Positions 10,721 through 24,400 of a stretch of DNA of 64,000 nt are shown piece after piece. Below the pieces are notes generated by a model, which saw nothing but the letters and a program-made list of their open reading frames with translations, searched no databases and was not told the DNA's origin. The position numbers and the translations under genes were made by a program. This DNA is from Microvelia longipes (taxonomy: Eukaryota > Arthropoda > Insecta > Hemiptera > Veliidae), in contig JACMZG010001913.1 of assembly GCA_018340805.1 (NCBI GenBank), positions 25,333,658 to 25,397,657 on the forward strand, read 5' to 3'. Numbering within the stretch: the first letter of the stretch is position 1; each line of letters begins with the position of its first letter.

Positions 10721-12164
10721 CTACAGGGAAAGCATTTATACCTCCACTCTTTCAAAGGGCTAACAATTTAGAATCTTTTAAAAGTCGAATGGTAAAATGG
10801 TTTTTATTTCTTTGACAATAATATTTCGGAGCAGGGGTAATAAACCTTTAAGATCAACTGTTTCAAGATATTTGACATTTTTTACTAAATCTATTCATAT
10901 TTTTGTGCATCTGGTAAGAAACTATTATTGATCTTGTTTTCAGTATTTGGTAGCTGAAATCAATTTTAGTTATTGATATTGTTTGATAATAATATTTGAT
11001 AGCTAAAACGTTTTATAACTTGATTTAATTAAATGATCTGTTATTCGACTTAAGGGAAAACCAAATTATTATTTTTAAATAATAACTTTTTGAATATTTG
11101 TTTTGTAAAAAGATTTTAAATAGTTCAAATTGGCATTTCAAATGTGCCAATTCAAAATATTATATGATCAGTATTGGTAAAATGTTTACTCCGTTTCGCA
11201 GAAGTATAGCACTTTGTTATAGTGCTGTGTTAGAGCATTCCTCACAAACATAATATATCAAGGCTCGTTAAGTCAAATCTTGTTAAGGTTATGGATAGTT
11301 AAACAACACTTTTCATAATTCCCTCCTCATAGCTGCCAAAGGGTACACAACACATAACGTAGGCTTACCTTGTGATTGTGAACGTGGCTTTATAATCATT
11401 GCCGACATTTGTGCTAACTACAATAAAAGAGTAAAAAATCTCGACTAACTTCAACTTTAGTAAAAACGTACTTTTCCAATAGAGAAGAACATAAGTTCTT
11501 GAGTCGCTTAGTCTGTTCGTTTATGCAAGTCACGTCTATCAACTATCACTAATCGACGTCTTGCTCTTGGCATTATTTTTATTTTCTCACCACTTTTTTC
11601 ACCACTAAGGTGAAAAGTATTGTTTTCACCTTAAATATCCAAATTAGAGATTTTATCATGTGTGTCTGTGTAACGCATAACTTACGCTGTGTATATACTT
11701 AAGAGTTAAAACATAGTACAATAATCATACATACAATTTAATTACGATGCCCGGAATATGACCTCTTTAACTTTTATTAATATTTTTACCAGTTTAACAT
11801 ATTTTTCCTCAAATGTAAAAAATCGTTTAAAATCTAATATTTGACTAATCCTGTCAAATGTACATATAAGACGTGAATCGAACTGATTTTTTTACTGACA
11901 CGTTAATTTTCATTCTTTTAATTTTCTTGTAGTTTTCCGACGCGCGTCTAATAGTATAACTTATAGAACTTATAGCATAGTGCGCCAGATACCAAATAGC
12001 ATTACACATAAAGAACTTGTCAAACTTGAATATCCATTTTACTTTTATTTACTTAAATTATATACGGCACTCAAGACATAAATTTACCTAATATTAATTC
12101 GTCGAGTTACATAATTAGCGGTCGAGTTTAGCTATACCAAAGTAATATCCCCTTAATCTTTGGG

Positions 12165-12270
12165 TAATCATGACATTCTGAGGACAAGCGAAGCGAATCC
12201 AAAGTCATAACATCTTAGACGTATAAGAGCAGTAGTCTTATTCTGAGATGGATCGCAGCGAGACCTGAGT
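12165..12270. repeat. Dispersed GCGAAGCGAATCC module pair
   Basis: GACATTCTGAGGACAAGCGA with AGCGAATCC, and TTCTGAGATGGATCGCAGCG with AGACC. These are tail-type modules of the 5S-derived SINE family, without a head. Confidence 0.45.
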
Positions 12271-12729
12271 AAACTATGTTGATGTTTGAACAAGCATGAT
12301 ATTTTAAAGACAATCCAAGTGTGTTGGAAGTTGTGAGGATTTTTCATTTACTGATTTGTAGCTCTTTGTTTAATATAATGTGATGAGATGGTTTTATGTT
12401 GAGAAGATCTATCATACCGTACTTATCTTAGCTGTTACTGTGCAAAACTGTACTGGATTCATTAATAAGGAAACATTGTACTGTTGTTCTTTTTCTAACT
12501 GTTTTACCGGGTTTAAATGAACTATATTTCAATAGAAGAAGTTAATTTTTCATTTTTGGTGTTATTGCCATTAACAACATGTAAAGCCATAGAGATGAGT
12601 CTTAAGATGATCTCTTTTATGAAACATTAACGTTGATCTATTAGAGTTACATCTATGACATTAATATTTTAGTGTTATAATTATTGTCACATTATGCTAT
12701 AAATTAAAGAAGCCATAATACTAGTGGAT

Positions 12730-12852
12730 CATATATCCAGTCTATTACTTCCAGATTCGTACGCGATCACCCCACGTGACCATTACTGACTTTATGTGAA
12801 TGAGCGATCTCCCATCCAGTAATGACCCCGCCTGATGCTGCTTAACTTTGGG
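12730..12852 (-). mobile_element. 5S-rRNA-derived SINE copy (SINE3-like), degraded
   Basis: On the minus strand, AGTTAAGCAGCATCAGGCGG then ACTGGATGGGAGATCGC follows the internal promoter region of arthropod 5S rRNA (GTTAAGCA...C to GGATGGGTGACCGC). Three plus-strand copies with the same head lie at 51.0, 59.2 and 62.3 kb. Too short and altered to be a working 5S gene. Confidence 0.62.
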
Positions 12853-12859
12853 TAATTTT

Positions 12860-14840
12860 ATAGTTTAAAAATCTTACGGTGCGACAAATTGTAGGTCACG
12901 TAAAGTTTGTCAATAACGCTTCGTAGTGTCAAATACCAATTTTCAAGATTACAAACTGTTGTACGATATCGAAATGCATTTTGTTTGTTGTCAGAATTTG
13001 TAATTCGGCCCAGAGACGTTGCCGTTTGTCTAGAGTTAACAATATTGCCGTGCAAAAGGGGTTCCTGGTATTTGTAACTTGATGTTGTTCAAAAAAGTGT
13101 TCATAATTAACAAAACTAATGAAAACTGTTTAAAGTCTAGTAAATAATTTATATTTATTCAACGATTGGATTTGAATCGACCGAAGAAATCTTTGCTCTA
13201 CTGATTTCTCCGAGTTAATATTTTCCTTTAGTGAATACTATAGTTTATTAATCATTCAACTACTTCCATATCATAAGTTAAACTTTAAAACAACGATGGC
13301 CTTCTCGTGTTTAACTCACACATCTTGTGAGCTTTGCTTGCCACCGAATTTTGAGCTGTTGCTGTACTCACACTTCCATGATAAATATGTATTCCCAAAC
13401 ATTATTGAAAAAATAAAGCTGATATATTCGTCATCACACAAATTCAAATCAGTTCGAATCTCTTGTAAAAATTTATTACTTCGCCAAATGTCTTTCGAAT
13501 CGAACACGTTTGTTCCACCATATCATAATTTGTACGTTGTATTAATTTTTTACCCATTTATCTGTAGACATACATACAGATCTTTCTATTTCTGTGATTT
13601 CTTAGTTGCTAAAACGTTTACATTTATTAAAAAAAGTTGGTGTCGTGTGTTTAACCATTACAATGTTTTCCCCTTATCACGAGCATTAGGGAAGCAAGTT
13701 TATAACAAGAGCAAAATCATAACACTTCTCACTCAATCTAAACTGAGGAAGTAAAATCAAAATTAATTACACCAGGAATAACTCACACTAATTATACCAG
13801 CGGCAAACTGTTGCAGAGAAAGTATCCAGATTAAATCAAAATCTTGACACGCCATATTGTAATCACTTTTGACGCATATTGATTGTTACACCGGTGACCA
13901 CGTCTTTTCGCTTTAGTAAATTAAATAATAAATATAATTAATTTTGTAAGTACAATCTACTTTCATCTTCGATAGGGATGTTTATCTCACTTTCTATATT
14001 TATCTGATTCAAACCATTTCTGTCACTTATGACGAAGATACATAATTTTGGAACCATTTAACGAACTGTATTTTAACCCTGTTGTAATGTCATATCGAGG
14101 GAAATCGAAAATCGATGACGGAAGTCCTCAAACCGAGCGAATTTCCTTTCGAATGGTTATTTTTTACCATATAGTCTGACTGATAGTATGGCTACCTCAT
14201 TGCACATTTTTCTGGAGTATTAAAGGAAATACGTCTGTTTATCCCATAGTTGTTACCGAACTACGTTCCTCCTTTTAAAATCAACTCTGTACAGAATTGT
14301 GCACACTTGTCAAAAGCTCAGCTACATCGCATTTCCTTTAAAAATTTGAAATTTGCTGGCTCGACAAACCAGGTTAATGACGTCATAACATATAAGATTT
14401 CAAAAGGGCACTCGAAAACTCGTAAGGTTGATTCTTGTATCAAGTTAGATTTTAAAATATTAATCTGTTAGAGATTCGCTACATGATAAAACTACCAGGC
14501 AATGTACCTGAAATTGATTAATAAATGTAATTGATTTTACAAAATGCTATTGATGATTGATATACATATTGATTTATAAACTTGAAAAACTTCCTGTAAG
14601 AATAAAGCAATACTGCAAGCGCAAATGTGCGTAAATGTTCTCAAAATATGCTTCTAACCAATAAATGTACAAACAGAATCATTTGCTTCAAAATCACTTT
14701 GCAAGTATGAAAAGATTTACTATAAGATGCTTTTTAACTTAAGATGCTTTAGGTATCATCACTAATTACTCCATAGTAGATCGGTTATTAAAGTTTGTGG
14801 TATTTATAATTTGATTGGTGATTACGATTCAATGTAATAA
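12860..14840. other. Intergenic, no gene called
   Basis: A 152-residue plus-strand frame at 13296-13754 and an opposing frame at 13316-13507 exist. Neither shows a domain, signal peptide or splice structure I recognise. Confidence 0.4.
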
Positions 14841-14844
14841 TTTA

Positions 14845-14935
14845 CTGTAGTATCCTGTAGTATCATTTACTGTAGTAAATGTAACATTTACTATTAGTAA
14901 ATGTTACATGAGGAGTAACTACTACTCCTCATAAT
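14845..14935. repeat. Clustered small palindromes
   Basis: TTTACTGTAGTAAA, AACATTTACTATTAGTAAAT with GTT, and GAGGAGTAACTACTACTCCTC lie one after another. They can extrude as hairpins. Function unknown. Confidence 0.55.
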
Positions 14936-15324
14936 CAATAATCGGTACAATAATCTAAGAAAAATCTATCTTCTTTTTATAAGGCATTTTAAACCTTTTG
15001 GATTTTGGTTAAAGGTGATTCCTTTCAATTTTTAGTGGTCATATTTGGGTTCTAATAATAATAGAAGTGATTGTATCTATAATAAAAATACCGAAGTCTC
15101 CGTGTAAAGGGAAGATATTTTTAACAATGTCCAGTTAAAGATATTTGGTGCTATGGGTACAGAAATAATAAAAAATGTTGATTTAAATTATTGGCTTCTG
15201 TTTAAAATATCAAAATGCTTACGAAGATTTCAGCCGCTGAAAGGATGGAATCAAAATTATTATCTTTTTTAATTTATAATCAATACAAGTCACGTGGCCG
15301 ACACGTGTGTGAATCCAAGTTAGT

Positions 15325-15405
15325 TCTATAGAAACGCTGGCTGGTCTGCCTTGCGAGTCAGCCGAGCCGAACCGAACTCCTTGCTTACGGGAGTATGAAA
15401 CCCCG
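15325..15405 (+). promoter_or_regulatory. Candidate core promoter and first mini-exon of the Osiris gene
   Basis: TATAGAAA (15327-15334) sits about 33 nt before the A (15360) of TCAG, the spacing of a TATA box and an arthropod initiator, inside an unusually GC-rich island (15290-15415). An ATG follows at 15395. If the exon ends at 15405 before a GT (GTTCGT, a weak donor), its reading phase joins the acceptor at 17716 exactly and yields the N-terminus MKPRLLALCLSASYVLA, a good signal peptide. A better-looking donor (GTATGA at 15393) would instead make this a pure 5'UTR exon. The promoter match is direct; the exon join is inferred. Confidence 0.42.
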
Positions 15406-18400
15406 GTTCGTTTTCCTCCTTAGAAATTATCTCTTGAAAACTATCTCCTTATCTTGAAAACATTAAAGATGAAAGTCAAAACAAATTAGAGCTCATTGTT
15501 AATAAATTGGCCGTATAAAATAAAACGATGATCAATAGTTTGCGACTAACAATAAGTTAAATTGATAATGCTGATAAATTGTTCAACTATAAAGAGAAAT
15601 TTTTCCGTTGAAAACAAAGTTTTCTTAGGCTAATGCTTCATCTAAACACCTCAAACCCTTCCGCTAAGGTAATAGCTACTATGAAAAGAAGTACTTAGGA
15701 GTCCATGAAAAATACCAATCGTTCAATTGGCACTCCTGTCGTGATTTTAATTCAGCGAGTTTCAGAATTTAAACAAAGTCAACGTTTAGAAACGCGATTA
15801 TTATCGAAATTCACAAATTTAACTACCATAGAGCCTGAATGTAAACAGAGTCAATCCTCTCGAAAAATGAAACATTAAATATGCTGAAGATTTAGACGAA
15901 AGATTAATTATGCTGTTATAGATTCAAAGAAAATATCATAAATAGTCAAACAAAACATTATTCGAAAATTTGGTATGCAAGTATTCCTACGTTATACTAA
16001 TAATATTATACAATAAAATGATTGTTCATTTTCATCTGGTTATCACCAGTCGAATGACGAGTAAACATTTTTTAAATGAATTTAAAAAGTAAAGGTCAAT
16101 TTAGTTTAAATTTAGCCGGTTTCATGTGAAAACGAGGATATTGCTAAGTGCCAATATATTCTTTTAGGTATCTCTCCGAGGATGTGACGATCAAACCATT
16201 TAGTCCAAACTTTCGGCTATAATGTAGCCAGTTCTCCATATTTTCTTTAATATTCTATTCAATTTGGATTTTGGTTAGTTTGAAGATAATGAACTATGTC
16301 GAATTAATTATAATTCCTCTTTCATTCTTATTTTACTGGAATAATCTAATAACAGAGGTGATAAAAAGACAGAGGGAATACTGCGTATTATATACCATCA
16401 AATTTTCTACATATCTGTGTCAAAAATTTAGGAATTAAGTGATTCATTAATAAGTTAAAGAGAAGATTTTAAAGTAATTGAATAAGAAAAGGGTTTTAAA
16501 ACACATTGTGGGTTTTAGACAAATGAAATAATTCGATTTTCTTAAAGAACAATTTTTTAACTGTCTTTTTTCTATCTCCAACACCTGGGGTCAAGGAAAG
16601 CTCAGTAGAGCTAGGGTTATGAACTTTTAAAAATTTCATTACTATACGTCGTTCATAAAATTTCAAAATAATAATAATAATAATAGTTCATAAAGCGATA
16701 GAATCAATTACATAATCCACAAATCGTATTAATTAACAAAATTGGAAAAAATAGTTTATAAATCCCTCTATTTAGTAGTCTAAATTGGCATTCACTGTAT
16801 TAATTTACAAGCTTTGTTTTGTTAAGGGTGCACTGACGCTATGTTTTTCATATTTCCCAAACTAAAACGCTATTTATCTTAGAGACTTGAAACATTCTAC
16901 AGTGTGCTAAAAAATAATTTACATGAATCACATTTTTTAAATTTTTTGTGTCATCATCCATAGAAAGCCATTAAAAAATCTATTCTTATGTGATTCATTT
17001 TATGATTTTTTTAAATTCTTTGATTTATTAAATATACGAAAATACAATGAAAAAACAATTACAGAAAACAATGAAAAATCCCCAAATTAAAATTTAAATA
17101 AATAAATAAAATAAGTTTAAGTTTTACGTCTACCAAGTTTGTTGGTTAGATTCTGGTTATACAATGTTGGCCGGAGTTGCCGGGCCAACAAAAACTGTTC
17201 ATTCATCAAAATTCAAATTTTACATTTATACATTTTATTTTTTTTTTTTTTATTATACATTAACATTTTTTAATTATTAGAGTGATTAAATAAAAATTTG
17301 CTTTGTGGGACTTGGGCCGTTCAGAACAAGACTATTTTGTTTGTATGTCATCATCATCCATAGAAAGCCATTAAAAATCTATTCTTAAGTTATTCATTCT
17401 ATGTTTTTTTAAAATATTTTTTTATTTTTCAAATATGCAAAGTACAATACAAAAACAATTACAGAATTGTAATTTTTGTTCGGGCCAACAAAAATTATAG
17501 ACAGGTTTGGGGAAAACTTTATTTTCAATAAAGTTTAAATGATGTTAACATGAAATTAAAAACATTTAAACACACGAAAAGTATTTATATATGTATTCGG
17601 AAACCATAGGTTATGAAGATGATGGCATGGTAGGGACGTTTGTTAGCACATTCCTGCTGGTGTTGGAGTTATCTTTATTTTGTTACTAATGTTGTATGTT
17701 GTTTTGTGTGTTTAGGTTGCTAGCACTATGTCTGAGCGCAAGCTACGTACTAGCTGGAGAGGAGCAGATGAGCTCCGGCATGAGGGTCATATACTCAGCG
17801 TATAAGCAGTGCGAACAGGACGCGGACCCACTAGTCTGTCTCAAAGCCAGGGCTGTCAAGTTTATCGACAGGGCTCTCACCTCAGAAAACATCCATCTCG
17901 TTGATGGTATGTCCTTATTATTAATAATTTATGAGAGAAGAGGTTATGGAGATAATAGTTGTGAACAGTAACCAGCCCGCCAAGAAACATAGAAAATAAT
18001 TCTGTTGGTTCATCCATATCTCCCCACGTTAGGGGCATTAGGAATATTTACACGAGCAGAAAATCCATCGATTATCTGGATCTCTCCTGGATTCATTCTT
18101 GGAGAAGGCTACTATTGTATAGGGGCCTTTTAAATTAATTAAATTATATTTTTCCAGTGAAAATATAAAGTTGCTGAAACATTAATTAGTTTTGATTTTG
18201 TCGTCACGAGTAAGTACGACATTAAATTTAGAAAAAACTGTTTTCTAACGAGTTTGAATCGATTGAAGTAACGTAATAAGTAATTCTAAGTCTGAAACTA
18301 GAGCTGGTAATTTACATTAACTCGCGGACTTGATCCGTCAAATCTGTTGGATTGACTCGAAAGATGACTTGACAGATTGTTTGTACCTTAAAATCACAAG

Positions 18401-21400
18401 TAAATCAATAGAATTTCTCTTGTTGATTCTTAGCGGACTGTCTGCAGAGCACTAAAAGAACTGCCGATACTGACCAAATAACTGAAACTATTTCAATAAG
18501 AAACTGTTACCGTGATCACTATAAAACTGTTGTCTTTGAAAGCCATCATTGGTACCTTTAAAAAAAAACAATTTTTCACATCAATGTTTATCTTTTTGTT
18601 TGTAATTTATCGCGTAAAAAACATTAAACTAGAAGAACGATCACGTACACGATCAATCAAAAGAAGATCAACCGCTACGCAACTATCATGATCGCTATTT
18701 TAATCACTATACCGTTCAAAAATCAATCATTACCGGACACTACTTAGAAATTGTTAGAATATTAACTTTCCTTACAGAAATAAGTTTAAACGATATAACA
18801 GTTTCTAAAATTGTTTCCAGAAACAAACACTCATTTATTTTTCCGGTTCAATAACTTTCTGTTTGAGACATCGGTGCGAATTCTTAAAGAAATAATTGTA
18901 AAAATAAATATTTATTCTTATGAAAATTAATTTGAAAAAGAAGAAAATTGAGCTTTGCTTTTTATAAAAGTTTTCCTCGTATAATAAAAATAAATGTTTA
19001 AGGAATAAGACGGTAATGCCTGAATTAAACAATTTAGACGATAACGTAGAGAAAGTTCAATCATTTTATATGCTCACGGGAGAAAAATTAATCAGGCTAA
19101 GTATTATCTATCTTGAAATTAAAGTACAACTTAAATGGGGTTACTTTGGTCTCAAAGTCGGTAAAATTTTACCTGACTGGTTTTTAGGTTTTTTCGACTA
19201 ATACGGTTCATTGTTATTTGTTGATAATTGTTTTCTTTTTTACTTTTAATACTTTAAAGTTGCAATTATTTATTTAATAGTTACTAAACTCGATTTGAGA
19301 AACTTTTTTAAAAGTTTCTTTCTAGAAAAAGTCTTCAAAAGAAAATTTGTAGAACTTTGTTTAGAAAAAATCTAGCCTTTCAGGCGGATTTTCTTTGAAA
19401 TGTATGTTTCCGTGCTTAACAGTCCGTTTCTTGTTTAAGGTTCCGGTTTATGCTTTTTAATTTAAGCAATTATTCAATTTTCAAACATTACTCGAAACTT
19501 ATTTTTGCTGTATTATTTAAAGGAATTACGCTCAATTATCCTGTTAGCTATACAAAACTATGCCTCTAAAATTGGCAGTGCACACTATTATTAGCACTAG
19601 TTTAATGCTGTTGGTTTCTGTGTTGGTCTATTTAAAGGTTCCAGCGTATTTTCATTGAAAAATACATAAAAATGAGTTTTGAGCAGTGCTTGAAAATTGA
19701 GTAACTGCTCAAATTATAAAGCATAACCCGGAACCTTATGCAAGAAATGGATTCTTAAACACGAAAACACGCATTCCGAAGGAAATTCGCCCATCTTACG
19801 GACCACCGCGCCAGAATTTTTACTAAATTAATTTCTACTTTAAAAAAATGTATATATAATGGAATGTCATAGACACAATACTTCTTTTTTTCTTTACTTA
19901 CTACATATAGCTTTAAAATAAAGTATTGGTTACGATTCGAAACCAAGATTCGACCTGAATTTTCTGTTTTCTGTCAAATAAAATTCTTATTTAAATGAAC
20001 ATTTCATCCTATTTCTCCATTTAAAGCTATATTTGAACAGTTTTTATTTGTTTAAACCCATCGATATTTGTTTTTTTATTAACATCTATCTCGAAGGTTA
20101 GAATAATTATTAATAATTAAATTAATTTTAAAATTAAACACGTTACAACGCAAAAATTAAATATTTTGTAAGATCATAAATTAAAATATCATAACACACA
20201 AAAAATTTAATTTTTAAAAATTGAAACCCAAAAATTAATTGTTATAATGTTTGATAAACAAACTATCGATTAACTTCATTAAATTTCGAAAATGGCATCA
20301 AAAAAATCAATAAGTAAGCTCTAGCAATAAATCTTACGCTGGTTTTATCTAAACCTGGATTAAAATAGAGATTATAAGGGTTTACTCCCGCTAATCAAAA
20401 CTAATAACACCTGCCAGCAAAGTACCAAGTATTTTTCTTTTTTCCTTTTTCCTTTATTTATACCGTAGAGGAAAAAGGAAAATTATCTTGTTTACTTTAA
20501 AATCCGCAACTAAATTTTCACCTGAATTATACTGTACGTCTTAGGTTTTGTCAGATCTCCTGAGTACTTTTAACAAAGTTTTTGGTGTTGTTGTGTATGC
20601 GGTACTACAGTGTTACCATCATAGTTTCCAGTGTTTTTATGTTTTAGAATTTAAACCTAGTAATAAAATAGTTCATATTGTGTATATTACTCCAATCAAC
20701 GCTCATTCTGGTGATAGATTATCTTTATTGTTTACCTTTCGGAAAATTATAAATGTAGTTTCCTCATATGGAAACTACATTTATAATTTTACTTATAAGT
20801 AAAAACTAGTCACGTGATGGTCTGAATTATTTTGCTGAGTCATAGGAATATTTAAAGGGAAAGTAGTCTCGTCTAATGTACGGTTCCTATTTTACACTGA
20901 ATCCGTGAGGTACAGAGCACATTGACAAGCGTACCTGTACCTGTATTACAGGGCAGTACATGCTAGCACACGGTCACTACTGTTTCTTTCATTTTAACTC
21001 TATTTGGGATCTTGTTTCAACTTTCCTTTTTTAGAAAAATAAAATATAACAAAATTGTCTTGTCATTCTTGGAAAATTAGTAAAAACTTCAGTCCCATTT
21101 AAAATAAGTTTAATTCACATGTGAGCAAACATTTTGCTTCTTCAGTGTTATAATAAACATACAAACAAAATTATGGCGCCGAGGTCCGTAAGCCGGGCGA
21201 AATTAACATTTTACGTAGGGCTGAAGTATTTAATAACTTACCCAGAATTTAATTTTAAACAGTTCAATACTCATTATGACAATGATTTAGGAGTTTCTTC
21301 ATTGATTCTTATGAAGAAAGAATTTAATTTAGAGAATTTAATGAAGAACTTATAAAAAACACACACTCACACTCACACTCACTTAAATAAGTGAGTGCCC

Positions 21401-24400
21401 AACTCACTTATTTATATAAGTGAGTAGGGCACTGAGAAGAGATTGTTTTATTCAGATGGTAAAATAATGTAGATATTTCGCTACATAACTAACACCATAT
21501 TCATGATTCATGTTATGTGTAACAGTACGAAAGCAAAAGAAACCAATACTTACAAAGGAATGAGAAGAGTTCAGAAATGTATGTTAAAAAATAATAAAAT
21601 ACTGCTAGATATCATCTAGTCTCTTCTCAGTGCAATACTCCAATACTCTTATTTATCCAAAACTCAATTTTTTGTGTGTTTTCGTGATTAGAAAGAATCA
21701 TCTTTACTGTTTAAATAGAATCTCGCATCAATAGCTTTACTGTTTAGAAAGAAGCTAGCATCAAAAAATGAAGCTTGTATTAAAAGATAAAAATTAGTTA
21801 TTAAACTAGAAAACGCATTCTATTACTTAAATTTTTCTAAATTTAATACCTTGTTTTATCGTTTTGTATCGTTCAATTACTTTTGAAAGGAAAAGTTGGA
21901 GTATTAAGTCCGAAATGATAGCTAGGTATTCAATGATTCTTTAATTGGTAGTTGTATAGAAGTTTATGGTACACAGATTTCATACATTTTAATTTTCATT
22001 TTACACTCATCCTTTCACTTTTACACTGTAATAAAAAGTAAGAAACGTCTAGAATAGAAAAGTAGGTACGTACTTAAAGGATAAATGGAATGAAAGTTTG
22101 GTTGTACATCGAATGACCGATGATTTTTGTGTGACTTAAGTGATGGATGGGATTTCTTTAAACGTTTTATTAAAGAACTTTTGGTCTTAATGTTTAATCG
22201 AGATATGATTGGTCGAAAATGATTTGTAAGAACAACTTGTTTGAAAAAGCGTTTCCTAATTACCGGTAAATAAAATGCCTAATAATTTTCTTTTTCCGAG
22301 AGTACAGGAAAATTTACCTTATATACAAGAATACAATTCAATAAATAGTGAAAACAACAGATGAAGAAAATTGTTAATTTATTGAAAACGTAAAAAGTAA
22401 ATATCTGGAAATGTATTCAATTTAAAAAAATATAATTTTCCAATTAACTTTATAACACATAAGATGCCCATCCCGGGACTTAGCTTACTCTATAGATTAG
22501 AAAATAAAGAGCTGATAGTACTGCCATTTACGCGAGCCAGGTTTACACCTAGTTAAGTGCACATCAGTTTAAATAATTATTCCGAGAAATGACCTAGCCA
22601 CAGATGTGGTTAAAACCTAATTTTTAAAACAACGTTAAACACTTTTTTCCCAACAAGTCTTATCTGTTTTTTTTTAAATTTTCAAAAAAAAAAACATTTG
22701 AAAAAACAAGCTCAACAAAAAACAAAGCTAGTTTACTGAGCCAAGTTTTATAGAAATTGGATCAGCCGTTTGAGCTGTAACTGGATTTGCTCTTTCACAC
22801 ACACATACCAACACACATACACATACAGACACCAATGATTTATTGGAGCTGTAGATGCTGCTGAAACGTCGAAATTTGATAAAAAAGTGAGCGTAAGGTT
22901 TTTACTAATACAATGCTTTCTTCTAGTTTTAGGATAGGCAACAACAATTGATTAATTTAAAACAATTTATTGATACCTATTATAGTATGAGACAGCAGTA
23001 GCTATCTCATACCATGGTGCGGACAGAAGCAGTTATAGGAAAACTAGACGCAATCTACAAGCGTAACCTGTTATTTTAACCTAACGTTTGTTCTAAACAT
23101 AACCTCTTGCAGTTTATCTCACTCTGACCTTTTTTGTTGGTCTAAACTTATAACATCTCGTAGTTTATCTATACGCCTATAACTAACATAACCTGCTTCT
23201 CTTTATTAACCCTTAATAAAATGAGACATGTAAGAGACAGGACAAAGATATGCAGTAACTAGATGTTAGGCAAAGGTAGGAGTACGCTTAGGTAAATTAG
23301 GTTACAACTAGTCCTCTCCGAACTGCTTCAGTACACACAATGTTATGGCATAGCCACTGCCATCTTTATATTAGGTATTAAGTCTTAAGTGCGTATTCAG
23401 AAACTAAACTTGAACTGAATTTGAAAGAACCTGGGAAACAGCTTAAGCAACCTGTATTTCGTTATTGAAAATTAAATCCATATTAAACGAAGTAAATGTT
23501 AGAAGGTCGAACTTTCTCCTTATTATAGTTAAAGTAAATAAAATTACACTAAACTAAGTGAATAAGTTGACAAGTGGAAATCTCCTTTCTCCCTGCTACT
23601 TAGCATTCTGTCCCACTACATCGCGTCCATCGTCTTTATAATTTTGTCACCTAGTGCTTTATTACCTTTTAGTGTATCTCTGAAAATAATTCTTGTGCAG
23701 AGGTCCGCATGCCGGGCGAATCACGCTTCCCTTCTCTAAATCCATTCCTTGCTTTAGTTCCCGATATTTTGTATCATGAGAAGTAGTAATACTACTCGCT
23801 TCTTATTATTTGTTGGGTGTTTTATCCTTCCTAAATTGCCAAGCGTTTAAATTATTTTAAATTAACTATAAAAGAGCCGCATGTTTTAAATTAGTTTAAT
23901 GTAAGTTGTATTGTACTATAAATAAATTGTATTGTTTGAGTGCTGGCGGAATGGAAGAGGAGACTTTTGTCTCAATTTCGCCAGTTTAAATAAATCAATA
24001 AATAAATAAAATAAATAATAAAAAAATTCGCTGATTTCCTTTGAAAAGACCAGCTGAAGTTATAAATCGAACACATAAGTATAAAGTGGATTATTACGAA
24101 AGCATCCATCTCGTTGTTACGAAAGAATTAGAGATTTGATTTCGTTGTTAGAGATTTGATTACTGCCTGAGGAAAAGTAAAGGAAGTCCGAAGACAGTGG
24201 CTTTTAAATCAGGATATTTTTTAAATCTTAGGATAAGGTGTGAAAAATATCCGAGGTACCCCATACCCAATTTTAATAGTTAAAATGAAGAATTATGTAA
24301 CATTTTCCCAATAAGATCTTATTACAGATATATGAATTTAATACAATTTTCTTGGTACTAAAACAATTAAAGAATTACACTGTATGATGTTTATCGGCTG

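Larger units (their letters stand above)
9451..11557. mobile_element. About 2.1-kb segment bounded by inverted repeats
   Basis: A block of about 45 bp at 9451-9495 (GACGTGACTTACATAAACGA, then ACAGACT) recurs in reverse complement at about 11512-11557. The interior is AT-rich and non-coding, carries the hammerhead-like motif at 9884-9924, and includes AGGTCA-type inverted repeats at 10.2-10.7 kb. It may be a non-autonomous element, or two independently inserted copies of one repeat. Confidence 0.4.

Noticed and set aside
13296..13754. 152-residue plus-strand frame with an opposing frame
   Set aside because: No domain, signal peptide or splice context; AT-rich composition like its surroundings. 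Possibly a decayed mobile gene on the minus strand, but I cannot name it.
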